From Pseudomonadota bacterium (GTDB lineage Bacteria > Pseudomonadota > Alphaproteobacteria > Rhizobiales > Rhizobiaceae), in contig JAEWLS010000027.1 of the NCBI GenBank assembly GCA_023457435.1, positions 248,001-312,000 of the forward strand: 64,000 nt of DNA, in the 5' to 3' direction. The notes under the pieces were generated by a model. That model saw nothing but the letters and a program-made list of their open reading frames with translations. It ran no database searches and was not told the origin of the DNA. The translations under genes were made by a program, and so were the position numbers. Each line of letters opens with the position of its first letter. The stretch's first letter is position 1. This document shows, piece after piece, positions 35,437 through 43,092 of this stretch.

Positions 35437-35586
35437 CTAGAAGCACCAAGACAGGCCGCTTTCGGCCATCGACATGAAGATCTGCGCGCCGTGGTCCAGC
35501 CATCCGGCGAGCGCAACACCCATGCCTGCGGACAGAAGCAGGGCACCGGCGGCTATCGCTGCAATGTGTGGGCGCGCGAGATACAT
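35437..35586 (-). CDS. Small single-pass membrane protein (49 aa)
   Basis: Starting at ATG 35586 the product is MYLARPHIAAIAAGALLLSA, a helix to about residue 29 (GMGVALAGW), then a short tail ending GLSWCF. An in-frame start at 35622 would add 12 residues. It lies 21 nt upstream of the SCO-family gene on the same strand, so it could be co-expressed and act in oxidase assembly, but that is inference. No family was recognised. Confidence 0.55.
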   Translation of the reverse strand: MYLARPHIAAIAAGALLLSAGMGVALAGWLDHGAQIFMSMAESGLSWCF

Positions 35587-35707
35587 ATCCCACCCAATAT
35601 AACGCGGCGGGGCCGCGCGCAAAAGGCCAACTGCCGCAGCGGGTTCACGTTGACGCTCGACAACGTCCGCCTAGTTTGTATGAACGGCGGTGGCGGGGGG
35701 AGCAGAC

Positions 35708-36211
35708 ATGGCAAAGCATTCGACGGGCTATTCGACCGTGCAGGTCGCGCTGCACTGGACAGTGGTCGTGCTCGTCACATTCCAGTTTCTGGCGCATGAA
35801 GGCATGGAAGAAGCCTACCGCGCCTTCCGGCGCGCAGAAATGCCGACCGGTGACGACGAGACGTTTGCCTACCTGCATATCGGTGTCGGGGTCACGGTCC
35901 TGCTGCTGATGCTCACTCGGCTCTTTCTGCGACTGACCCGCGGCGTACCCGCGCCGCCGAAAGACGATCCGCTGCCGATGCGGCTCGTTGCGGATGGCAT
36001 CCACTGGCTAATCTACGCGCTGCTGATACTGCTGCCGCTGTCAGGCTCCGTGGCTTGGTTCGCCGGCGTAGAACGTGCTGCCGACGCGCACGTGCTGTTT
36101 CAGAACATTCTGCTTATTGCCATTGCACTGCACATTGGCGGGGCGTTGTTCCAGCATTTCGTGCGCCGTAGCGACGTGCTCCTTCGCATGATGCGCCCGG
36201 GGCGGCCGTGA
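35708..36211 (+). CDS. Cytochrome b561 family protein
   Basis: The 167-residue protein has four predicted helices and histidines in the expected haem-ligand places (QVALHWTVVVLV, FAYLHIGVGVTVL, GIHWLIYALLIL and ALHIGGALFQHF). Family members are di-haem membrane electron-transfer proteins, in bacteria often linked to superoxide or quinone redox chemistry. ATG at 35708 follows GGGGGGAG; an in-frame GTG 18 nt upstream is less likely. It is divergent from the SCO operon. Confidence 0.88.
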   Translation: MAKHSTGYSTVQVALHWTVVVLVTFQFLAHEGMEEAYRAFRRAEMPTGDDETFAYLHIGVGVTVLLLMLTRLFLRLTRGVPAPPKDDPLPMRLVADGIHWLIYALLILLPLSGSVAWFAGVERAADAHVLFQNILLIAIALHIGGALFQHFVRRSDVLLRMMRPGRP

Positions 36212-36268
36212 TCTTGCAATAGGTGCGCGCCGCCACCAAATCCCGCCTGGGATACGGAGGCCCAAACG

Positions 36269-36745
36269 ATGCGCAATTTCGTCCTCGCCGCGGCGCTGGC
36301 TTGCACCCCGCTACCCGCCGCAGCGCAGCAGGTCGGCGAGGTGGGTGTCGACTGGCTTGGCAACGACATCGTCATCGAGGCGATATCAGACCCGCAGGTA
36401 CAGGGGGTCACCTGCCACGTTTCGTACTTCGAGCGAGGTCTGGTTGACCGGCTTCAGAAGGGCAACTGGTTCGAGGATCCATCCGACAGTGCCATCGCAT
36501 GCCGACAGACCGGGCCAATCGTCATCGGCGCCATCTCCCTCGACCAGGACGGTGACGAAGTGTTCAAGCAGGGTGTTTCGCTCGTCTGGAAGAAGCAGGT
36601 CGTGAACCGGATCTATGACAAGGCGAATGACACGCTGATCTATCTCGCCCATACGCGGCAGGTCCAGGACGGCTCCGCGAAGATGTCCATGTCCACGGTG
36701 CCGCTGTACAACCAGCAGGTGACGTGGACCAACGGCAAGCCCTGA
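36269..36745 (+). CDS. creA: CreA family periplasmic protein
   Basis: The 158-residue protein has a clear signal peptide (MRNFVLAAALACTPLPAAAQ). The mature part has the family segments GVDWLGNDIVIEAISDPQVQGVTCHVSYFERG, SDSAIACRQTGPI and LVWKKQVVNRIYDKANDTLIYLAHTRQ. Function of CreA is not established; it is widespread and named after the E. coli creABCD locus, but no creBCD genes are seen here. It lies on the same strand as the b561 gene, 57 nt downstream. Confidence 0.88.
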   Translation: MRNFVLAAALACTPLPAAAQQVGEVGVDWLGNDIVIEAISDPQVQGVTCHVSYFERGLVDRLQKGNWFEDPSDSAIACRQTGPIVIGAISLDQDGDEVFKQGVSLVWKKQVVNRIYDKANDTLIYLAHTRQVQDGSAKMSMSTVPLYNQQVTWTNGKP

Positions 36746-36783
36746 GGCTTGCCGCAGCCTGCGCCGGCGCGTAATCCGCCGCC

Positions 36784-37413
36784 ATGGCCGACGACCCTCG
36801 CTTCACGGACCCGCTGCCGCGCATTCACCCCACCGCGGAGCTGAAAGGCTGCAAGCTCGGCCCTTACGCGGCGGTCGGCGAGCGCGTCATTCTGCGCGAG
36901 GTCGTCGTCGGCGATTTCACTTATTTCGAGCGCCACGCAGAGGCGATCTACACCCAATTCGGCAAGTTCTGCTCGATCGCGGCGAACACACGCATCAATG
37001 CGCTGGAGCACCCGCTCGAACGGCCGACGACGCACAAGCTGAGCTACCGGCCGAACGAATACTTCCGCTATCTCGGCGTCGACCAGGCGTTCCGGGAGCG
37101 CAGGCGCGCGCGCAAGGTCACCATCGGCAACGACGTATGGATCGGGCACGGCGCCGTCATTATGCCCGGGGTGAAAATCTCAGACGGCGCCGTCATCGGC
37201 GCGAACGCAGTGGTCACCAAGGATGTCGCGGCCTACCATATCGTCGCGGGCAACCCGGCCCGGCTGCTGCGCACCCGCTTTCCTGACGACATTGTGGCGC
37301 GGCTCATCGAACTCGCCTGGTGGGATTGGCCGCCCGAGCGGCTGCACGAAGCGATCCCCGACATGCAGTCATTGCGGATCGAGCAGTTTCTGGACAAATG
37401 GGAGTCGCGCTGA
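36784..37413 (+). CDS. Hexapeptide-repeat acetyltransferase, phosphonate-cluster type
   Basis: The 209-residue left-handed beta-helix protein has hexapeptide repeats (LGPYAAVGERVIL, IGNDVWIGHGAVIMPGVKI and VIGANAVVTKDVAAYHIVAGNPARLL). The C-terminal region FPDDIVARLIELAWWDWP and the IYTQFGKFCSIAANTRIN stretch resemble the xenobiotic acyltransferase-like family usually found in phn (phosphonate) clusters. No phn genes lie nearby, so the real substrate is open. It begins 38 nt after creA. Confidence 0.82.
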   Translation: MADDPRFTDPLPRIHPTAELKGCKLGPYAAVGERVILREVVVGDFTYFERHAEAIYTQFGKFCSIAANTRINALEHPLERPTTHKLSYRPNEYFRYLGVDQAFRERRRARKVTIGNDVWIGHGAVIMPGVKISDGAVIGANAVVTKDVAAYHIVAGNPARLLRTRFPDDIVARLIELAWWDWPPERLHEAIPDMQSLRIEQFLDKWESR

Positions 37414-37459
37414 CGCAACTACGTCGGGCGCGAAGCGGGCGAGCCAAGCGGAGCAAGCG

Positions 37460-38008
37460 ATGCTGGAAGAACTCTCGCGGATCGCTTTCGGCGGGGAGGA
37501 CACGGCCTATCCACTGTTCTTCCTCGAGATCGTTTTCCGGACAACCGTCATGTACCTCTACACGATCCTGCTCGCACGGGTCGTCGGACACGACGCAATC
37601 GGCCAGCTCGGACCATTCGAGTTCGTACTGGTCATCGCCGTGGGCTCGGCCGCGGGCGACCCGATGTTCTACCCGGAGGTCGGCCTGCTGCAGGGCATCC
37701 TGGTGATCACTGTCGTCATGCTGCTGCATCGCGCCACCGGCTTCATCACCAGCAGAAGCTCGCGCGCAGAGCTATTCGTCCAGGGATCGCCGAAGATGGT
37801 CATACGGCACGGGCGTATCATCGAGGACGCGCTCGGATCCGGGAGCTTGTCACGCGGCGAGCTGATGGCCCTGCTGCGCGTGGAAGGCGTGGCCGATACC
37901 GGCGAAGTCGAGTTCGCCTTCCTGGAAACGTCGGGACGGCTGAGCGTCTTTCGCTGCGAAGACAGCGAAATCTCCGACGTCGAGTCGACGTTCCCGGAAA
38001 CGTCATAG
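37460..38008 (+). CDS. DUF421 (YetF-like) membrane protein
   Basis: The 182-residue product has three N-terminal helices (about 18-90), with TVMYLYTILLARVVGHDAIGQLGPFEFVLVIAVGSAAGDPM. A cytosolic domain carries the family patterns LFVQGSPKMVIRHGRIIEDAL and SRGELMALLRVEGV. DUF421 proteins are of unknown biochemical function. The ATG at 37460 gives the typical start; a longer upstream frame overlaps the acetyltransferase gene and is a chance extension. Confidence 0.85.
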   Translation: MLEELSRIAFGGEDTAYPLFFLEIVFRTTVMYLYTILLARVVGHDAIGQLGPFEFVLVIAVGSAAGDPMFYPEVGLLQGILVITVVMLLHRATGFITSRSSRAELFVQGSPKMVIRHGRIIEDALGSGSLSRGELMALLRVEGVADTGEVEFAFLETSGRLSVFRCEDSEISDVESTFPETS

Positions 38009-38040
38009 GAACCGGCTGCGCCTGCCATCGTTTTGCAGCC

Positions 38041-38265
38041 ATGTCCGAGACGAAGCCATTCGAACCCGTCGAAGTGGGCGGTCAGTTTGTCGCCGACGTC
38101 CAGTCGGCGCTGACCTTGCTGCGCTCGGTCGACTGGCCCGAACGCGGCCCGCGCCACCGCGACGCGGTCGACATCTGCCTCAAGGTGCAGGACGGCCACC
38201 GCGTGGCGTCGGAGGCACGGGAGGCTCTCATTGCAGCCGCCAAAGAGGCTGGCATCGACACCTGA
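38041..38265 (+). CDS. DUF982 family small protein
   Basis: The 74-residue product reads FEPVEVGGQFVADVQSALTLL, then VDWPERGPRHRDAVDICLKV and ASEAREALIAAAKEAGI. The WPERGPxxRxAxxxC pattern and the terminal EAREALIAAAKEAGI are typical of DUF982 proteins, which are abundant in rhizobia and of unknown role. It follows the DUF421 gene by 32 nt and is convergent with the MFS gene, whose stop is 6 nt away. Confidence 0.8.
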   Translation: MSETKPFEPVEVGGQFVADVQSALTLLRSVDWPERGPRHRDAVDICLKVQDGHRVASEAREALIAAAKEAGIDT

Positions 38266-38271
38266 CGGAGT

Positions 38272-39507
38272 TCAGCCCTGAGGCGACTGCGCCTCCGGCG
38301 GGCGATCCGCGAGCGGCATGATCAGTCCGAACGCAACGACGAGGGCCAGCGCCACGGCGGAAGCGCCGATGGCGTAAGGCGTCCCGACGATCTCGGCCAT
38401 GCGGCCCCAGAACCAGGCGCCGACGCCGAGGCCGCCCCAGGTGGTGACCGAAACAGTCGACGTGATGCGTCCGATCAGCGCCTTGGGTGCCCAGAGCTGC
38501 GCAGACACGGTGAAGCCCGAAAGCGCCTGGACCCAGAACGCCCCGCCCACCACCAGAACGATCATCGTGACCGTGAAGCCGGGCCGCGCGACGATGATCA
38601 GGATCATGGTCGCGAAGACGATCCCCGCTGTGCGGGTCAGGCTCTCCGGCGAGAAGCGGCGACGGAACTCGTGGCTGAGCGCCGAGCCGATCAGCGCGCC
38701 GAGCCCCAATGCTCCGAGCAGGATGCCGAAGCGCTCCGGACCGCCGCCGACGATGTCGCGCGCGATGATCGGCATCAGGCCCCAGATCGACGTGCCGCAG
38801 AAGGTGAAGCCGAAGGAACGGATTGCGATGGAGCGGAGCTGCGGCGTGTCGCGAACCGCGCGAAGGCCCTCGACGATTGCCGGGAACACGCTTCTCAACC
38901 CCGTGATGGTGCGCTCGAACGCCGGAGCCTTCCAGGCGAAGAGGATGCCGGCGGCGACCAGCGAGAACACCGCGCTGACGGCGAACGCGGCGAACGCGCC
39001 GCCGGCAGCGACGATGGCGCCACCGACCGCCGGCCCGACGGTTCGTGCGACGTTGAAGCCGGTGACGTTGAGACCGATCGCGCCGGAGACCTCGCTGCGC
39101 GGCACGAGAACCTGGATGCTGGCGTTCACCGCCGGCTGGAAGAACGCGATGCCGGTGCCGAGCGCAAATGTCAGGCCAATGAGCAGCCACGGGGTCGCCA
39201 GGCCATTCCACGACAGCCAGGCCAGCACCAGCGAAATGCACGCAACGCTGATCTGCGCGGTCAACATGATCCTGCGACGGTCGTACAGATCGGCGATGGC
39301 GCCGCCGATCAGCGCCAGGAACATGATCGGCAAGGTGGTTGCGGAGTGGATCAGACCGACCATGTCGGCGCGGCCGTCGAGCGACGTCATCAGCCATTGT
39401 GCGCCGACGCCGGAGATCGAGTTGGCGAAGTGCGAAGCCATGACCGACATCCACACGAAGGCGAACGGGCGGTAGCTCAGCGGGGAGAAGGTCGTTCCGG
39501 TAGCCAT
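38272..39507 (-). CDS. MFS transporter, enterobactin-exporter-like (MFS_3) type
   Basis: The 411-residue product has about twelve helices. The loop between helices 2 and 3 holds GGAIADLYDRRRIML, a form of the MFS A motif, and the region SAATTLP-like (HSATTLPIMFLALIGG) and AFFQPAVNASIQVLVPRSE resemble the EntS-like MFS_3 family. The substrate is unknown. It is oriented with the dehydrogenase-like gene upstream, 120 nt apart, and probably has its own promoter. Confidence 0.85.
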   Translation of the reverse strand: MATGTTFSPLSYRPFAFVWMSVMASHFANSISGVGAQWLMTSLDGRADMVGLIHSATTLPIMFLALIGGAIADLYDRRRIMLTAQISVACISLVLAWLSWNGLATPWLLIGLTFALGTGIAFFQPAVNASIQVLVPRSEVSGAIGLNVTGFNVARTVGPAVGGAIVAAGGAFAAFAVSAVFSLVAAGILFAWKAPAFERTITGLRSVFPAIVEGLRAVRDTPQLRSIAIRSFGFTFCGTSIWGLMPIIARDIVGGGPERFGILLGALGLGALIGSALSHEFRRRFSPESLTRTAGIVFATMILIIVARPGFTVTMIVLVVGGAFWVQALSGFTVSAQLWAPKALIGRITSTVSVTTWGGLGVGAWFWGRMAEIVGTPYAIGASAVALALVVAFGLIMPLADRPPEAQSPQG

Positions 39508-39627
39508 GCGGGATCGATATTCCAGGCGGGTGGGAACGGCCCGTCTGTCACAGGCTGCCTGATATCACAAGCGCCAGAATTGCAGGAGGCCGCGCCCGCC
39601 GCGCGCGGCTCACGGCACAGCTTCGGA

Positions 39628-40962
39628 CTATTGCGGCACGACGCGCCAGATGCGGTTGGCGAGATCGTCGGCGACGAGGAGCGCGCCGGTGCCGTCGATC
39701 GCCACGCCGACCGGCCGGCCGCGCGCCGTCTCGTCGGCATCGAGGAAGCCGGTGAGAATATCCTTCGGGGCGCCGTTCGGCATGCCGTTGGCGAACGGCA
39801 CGAAGATCACCTTGTAACCGCTGCGCGGCTCGCGGTTCCACGAGCCGTGCTGGCCGACGAAGGCGCCGTTGGCATAGTCCGGACCGAGCAGCTCGCCGGT
39901 GTTGAAGGTGAGGCCGAGCGAGGCGGTGTGCGGCCCGAGCGCATAGTCGGGCTTGATTGCGCTCGCCACCAGGTCGGGACGCTGCGGCTGGATGCGGACG
40001 TCGACGTGCTGGCCGTAGTAGCTGTACGGCCAGCCGTAAAAACCACCGTCCTTCACCGAGGTCATGTAGTCGGGCACAAGGTCGGAGCCGATTTCGTCGC
40101 GCTCGTTGACGGCGACCCACAGCGCGCCGCTCTCTGGGTTCCAGGTGATGCCGTTCGGATTGCGCAGGCCGCCGGCGAACAGACGCATCTGCTTGCTGGC
40201 GATGTCGACTTCGTGGACGGCGGCGCGGCCTTCCTCCTCGTCCATGCCGTTTTCGCCGACATTGGAGTTGGAGCCGACCGTGACGTAGAGCTTGGTGCCG
40301 TCCTGCGACGCCACCAGATCCTTGGTCCAGTGATGGTTGCGGCCGGCCGGCAGGTCGACGATCTTTTCCGGGGCGGCGGTGATCTTCGTGTCGCCCTCGG
40401 CATAGGGATAGGCGACGATCGCGTCGGCATTGGCGACGTAGAGCTTGCCGCCGGCCAGCGCCATGCCGAACGGCGACATCAGGCCTTCGAGCAGCGCGGT
40501 CTTCATCTCGGCCACCCCGTCGCCATCGGCATCGCGCAGCAGGCTGATGCGGTTTGCCGACGGCGTCTGCGCACCGGCGGCGCTCATGACCAGGCCCATG
40601 ACGAAGCCGCGCAGGCTGAACTTCTCCTCGGGCTTCGGCGGCGCGTTGCTCTCGGCGACAAGGATATCGCCGTTCGGCAGCACGTGCAGCATGCGCGGAT
40701 GATCGAGGCCGGCGGCGAATTCGTTGACGGCGAGGCCCGCCGCCGGTGTCGGAAGCTCGCCGGCCGCGAACGGCTTGGTCTCGGCGAAGTTGATGGTCGG
40801 CAGGGTTTGCGGGTTGGGCTCGGCCAGCACGGGATCTGGGCCGTAGGTCTGCTCGATCGGCACGGTCGCCGTCTCGCGGGTGAGCCAGTAGTAGCCGAAA
40901 CCGCCGGCGACGACGATCACGACGATGGCGAGGAGGACGAGCAGAAAGCGTTTCAAGGACAT
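39628..40962 (-). CDS. PQQ-type sugar/sorbosone dehydrogenase-like protein, exported
   Basis: The 444-residue beta-propeller protein has an N-terminal membrane anchor or signal (KRFLLVLLAIVVIVVAGGFGYYW). Propeller blades carry LDHPRMLHVLPNGDILVAESN, SPFGMALAGGKLYVANADAIVAYPY, NHHWTKDLVASQDGTKLYVTVG and RNPNGITWNPESGALWVAVNERDEIG, as in L-sorbosone dehydrogenase and GDH-like families. The His in NHHWTKDL fits the catalytic region. The real substrate and PQQ use are not proven. GGAG lies just before ATG 40962; an ATG 30 nt further upstream is possible. Confidence 0.82.
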   Translation of the reverse strand: MSLKRFLLVLLAIVVIVVAGGFGYYWLTRETATVPIEQTYGPDPVLAEPNPQTLPTINFAETKPFAAGELPTPAAGLAVNEFAAGLDHPRMLHVLPNGDILVAESNAPPKPEEKFSLRGFVMGLVMSAAGAQTPSANRISLLRDADGDGVAEMKTALLEGLMSPFGMALAGGKLYVANADAIVAYPYAEGDTKITAAPEKIVDLPAGRNHHWTKDLVASQDGTKLYVTVGSNSNVGENGMDEEEGRAAVHEVDIASKQMRLFAGGLRNPNGITWNPESGALWVAVNERDEIGSDLVPDYMTSVKDGGFYGWPYSYYGQHVDVRIQPQRPDLVASAIKPDYALGPHTASLGLTFNTGELLGPDYANGAFVGQHGSWNREPRSGYKVIFVPFANGMPNGAPKDILTGFLDADETARGRPVGVAIDGTGALLVADDLANRIWRVVPQ

Positions 40963-40987
40963 TCTCCGGAGGCGAAAAGACGCAACG

Positions 40988-41022
40988 CGCAAGGAGGCCG
41001 CGGGTTGCGCGGCCTCCTTGCG
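40988..41022 (-). terminator. Strong hairpin terminator for the basic-protein gene
   Basis: A perfect 15-bp stem with a 5-nt loop lies 25 nt beyond the stop of the minus-strand gene at 41047-41367. On that strand it is followed shortly by CTTTTC. It also overlaps the region upstream of the dehydrogenase-like gene. Confidence 0.75.
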
Positions 41023-41046
41023 TCTACGCGCGGACGAAGGCGCGGA

Positions 41047-41367
41047 TCAGTGATGCGCGTGGCTCTCCGCATTGCGCTTGCGGGTCGCGGCGGCTTTCTT
41101 GGCCGAGGCCGAGCGCTCTGCGGCGCTGCGGCTGGCAGAAGCCTTTCCGCCCTTCTCGCCGCCCTTGTGCGCGGCCGGATGGCCGGTGTGCTTGCCGCGG
41201 CCCGAGCCGCCCGGGTTCTTGCCGCCGCCGTCGTCCTTGTTGACGGTGGCCCAGGCGCGCCGTTCGGCTTCCTTCTCGGACACGCCCTTCTTCTCGTAGC
41301 CTTCCGCGATGTGGTCGGCCTTGCGTTCCTGCTTGTCGGTGTATTTCGACTTCTCGCCGCGTGGCAT
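41047..41367 (-). CDS. Small basic protein with histone H1-like Lys/Ala-rich tail (106 aa)
   Basis: The N-terminal half reads SKYTDKQERKADHIAEGYEK and VSEKEAERRAWATVNKDDGG, a conserved block found in many rhizobial proteins loosely annotated as plasmid stabilisation proteins. The C-terminal half is Gly/Lys/Ala/Ser-rich (KGGEKGGKASASRSAAE and SASAKKAAATRKRNAE) and ends in HAHH, resembling bacterial histone H1-like tails. ATG at 41367 has AGGGAG upstream. DNA binding is plausible but inferred only from composition. A longer upstream reading is not supported by a ribosome site. Confidence 0.75.
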   Translation of the reverse strand: MPRGEKSKYTDKQERKADHIAEGYEKKGVSEKEAERRAWATVNKDDGGGKNPGGSGRGKHTGHPAAHKGGEKGGKASASRSAAERSASAKKAAATRKRNAESHAHH

Positions 41368-41793
41368 GACGCTCTCCCTGAGCAGATGTGGTTTCAGAAA
41401 AACAGCCGACCGTTCAGGATGTTCCAACGGTGCGCCGGCCGGACGCAATTCTTCGTCTCCACGCCCCGTTTCCGGTCTGGCCATTGAAAAGGAGCGCCCC
41501 ACGAAGGGTGGGAGGACGGGCGGCCGTTCGGTCGCTCGTAGATTGGTGTGTATGCGGCCTTGCGGCCGCCCGTCCGGTGGTCTGCCCTCCGGCACGCCCC
41601 GGCAAGCCGGGCAGCGTGTGGTCCCGCAGGGCCCGGACGTCAGGGCTCAAGGCCCAGCCGCGCTACCGATTGCGCAGCCCATCCGGCACCGGCCTTCGCC
41701 CGACTGTTCGGTGCGCACCCGTCTCCCGTGCGAAGGCGGGGGGAAGAATAAGGGAGGTGGGAAGGGCGTGGATAGAATTTCGCGGGGACGTTG

Positions 41794-41986
41794 CCCCCTC
41801 CACCATGCTTCGCATGGTCCCTGCGGGGCGAGCCACTCGTCTCGCCCGTGCCCCGGACCCCCCGTAAACGGGGGAGGATCCGCCGGCCGCGAGCGCGGCC
41901 CTTAATCCTGAAACGTCGCAGGTGAGGCGCTTGATCCTCCCCTGCGGAGCGGGGGAGGGGGACCATGCGAAGCATGGTGGAGGGGG
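41794..41986. repeat. Perfect 28-bp inverted repeat pair around a palindromic core
   Basis: The 28 bases at 41794-41821 are exactly the reverse complement of 41959-41986, so 193 bp can form one large foldback. Each arm also contains its own hairpin (ACCATGC-GAA-GCATGGT). Between the arms lie further short palindromes, including GGGGAGGATC at about 41871 and its complement at about 41934. No gene is seen in 41368-42207 as a whole. Confidence 0.85.
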
Positions 41987-42038
41987 CGGGTGTGCGCGCC
42001 AAAGAGGAGAGGTGGCAAAATAAGAGAGCCCCTCACTT

Positions 42039-42101
42039 GCGATTTCTAAGGTTTAGCCTCCCGACGCCCTGCGGGCTGCTCGGCTAAAGCCTTGAAATCG
42101 C
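42039..42101. repeat. Imperfect 20-bp inverted repeat
   Basis: GCGATTTCTAAGGTTTAGCC at 42039-42058 pairs with 42082-42101 with only a few mismatches, across a 23-nt loop that includes a smaller GC hairpin. It is unrelated in sequence to the palindromes on either side. Confidence 0.7.
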
Positions 42102-42139
42102 TTTCCTGCCCTTCGCTATGGCTCCGGGCGTTCCTCGCT

Positions 42140-42165
42140 CAAAAAGCCAAATCGTTGGCTTTTTG
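42140..42165. repeat. Perfect 11-bp hairpin, terminator-like on both strands
   Basis: CAAAAAGCCAA and TTGGCTTTTTG flank an ATCG loop, giving a bidirectional A/T-tracted hairpin. A second hairpin (TGCGGGG/CCCCGCA) follows at 42170-42193. Neither has an adjacent gene to terminate. Confidence 0.7.
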
Positions 42166-42207
42166 TCCCCTGCGGGGCCGCTCGTCACCCCGCAAGAGGA
42201 GAGATAA

Positions 42208-42445
42208 GGCGCTGTGCCTGCGCCATCCCGTTCTGCCGTGACCGCGAGGCATGGGTCCCGGATAGTTGTCCCCTCGCTGCCGCGAGTGTCCACCTTCCGG
42301 GATGACGAAGGGAGGGGGTTGATGACGCTAATCGCAGACGTTGCGGCTGTGGCGACGTTCGAGATTGGCGGCTTGCAACCTCAACTTCGTCATCCCGGAA
42401 GACGCGTCTGAGCGCAGCGAAGACCGGCTATCCGGGACCCATGCC
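42208..42445. repeat. Palindromic element copy A (198-bp inverted repeat plus 40-bp leader)
   Basis: The core 42248-42445 begins and ends with perfect 18-bp inverted arms (GGCATGGGTCCCGGATAG and its complement). A second inner pair of 17 bp (CTTCCGGGATGACGAAG) lies nearer the centre. A close copy in the same orientation occurs at 42784-43022 with exactly the same 198-bp core length. The 40-bp leader also shares GGCGCTGTGCCTGC with copy B. Copy A ends 41 bp before the GIY-YIG start codon. Confidence 0.9.
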
Positions 42446-42486
42446 TCGGCATTGCCGCACTGCGCTTCCGGCAATACGCTCGGGTC

Positions 42487-42882
42487 ATGACCGGCTTCGT
42501 CTACATGCTCGCAAGCCAGAAGAACGGCACGATCTACACCGGCGTGACCGGCGACCTCGCACGCCGCATTCCCCAGCACAAGGAAGGCACCGGGTCGCGC
42601 TTCACGGCGAAATACGGTGTGGTGCGGCTGGTCTGGTACGAGGAGCATTTCGACATCCGCGACGCCATCGATCGGGAAAAGGCGATCAAGCGCTGGCGGC
42701 GCGACTGGAAGATCGCGATGATCGAACAGATGAATCCCGGGTGGGAGGAGCTGTTTCGCGGGACGGGGTGGCGAGGGGTCGCAGGGCGCTGTGCCTGCAC
42801 CCGATCGCATTGCCGCGGTGGCGAGGCATGGGTCCCGGATAGTTGTCCACTCGCTGGCGCGAGTGTCCACCTTCCGGGATGA
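42487..42882 (+). CDS. Single-domain GIY-YIG nuclease with repeat-derived C-terminus
   Basis: The 131-residue product holds a compact GIY-YIG domain in the first 90-95 residues: FVYMLASQKNGTIYTGVTGD carries the degenerate VYM...YTG core, followed by LARRIPQHKEG with the catalytic-position Arg. Later residues include REKAIKRWRRDWKIAMIEQ with the conserved Glu. These belong to the UPF0213/YhbQ-like group of small GIY-YIG endonucleases. After residue about 100 the frame runs into palindromic element B, and the last 15 residues (VPDSCPLAGASVHLPG) are encoded by that repeat. The natural end is therefore probably supplied by the repeat. The ribosome site is weak. Confidence 0.85.
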   Translation: MTGFVYMLASQKNGTIYTGVTGDLARRIPQHKEGTGSRFTAKYGVVRLVWYEEHFDIRDAIDREKAIKRWRRDWKIAMIEQMNPGWEELFRGTGWRGVAGRCACTRSHCRGGEAWVPDSCPLAGASVHLPG

Positions 42883-43022
42883 CGAAGGTTGGGGTTTGGT
42901 GGCGCTAAACTTGGAGGTTGCGGCTGTGACGACGTTCGCGATTGGCGGCTAACAACCTCAACATCGTCATCCCGGAAGACGCGTCTGAGCGCAGCGAAGA
43001 GCGGCTATCCGGGACCCATGCC
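42784..43022. repeat. Palindromic element copy B, direct repeat of copy A
   Basis: The core 42825-43022 is 198 bp with the same perfect 18-bp inverted ends as copy A and the same inner 17-bp pair. The centre also has GAGGTTG and CAACCTC in inverted order. It overlaps the 3' end of the GIY-YIG gene on the plus strand. On the minus strand it supplies an open frame to the end of the broken HEPN-like gene. Confidence 0.9.
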
Positions 43023-43092
43023 AAGCTACGACGAAACGGAGCTTTTGCTCTCGCGTTCATGCCCGCAGCACCAACGCAATTGACCGTAGATG

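Noticed and set aside
42208..43022. CRISPR array
   Set aside because: There are only two copies, each 198 bp and internally palindromic, separated by a gene; this is not the short regular repeat-spacer pattern.
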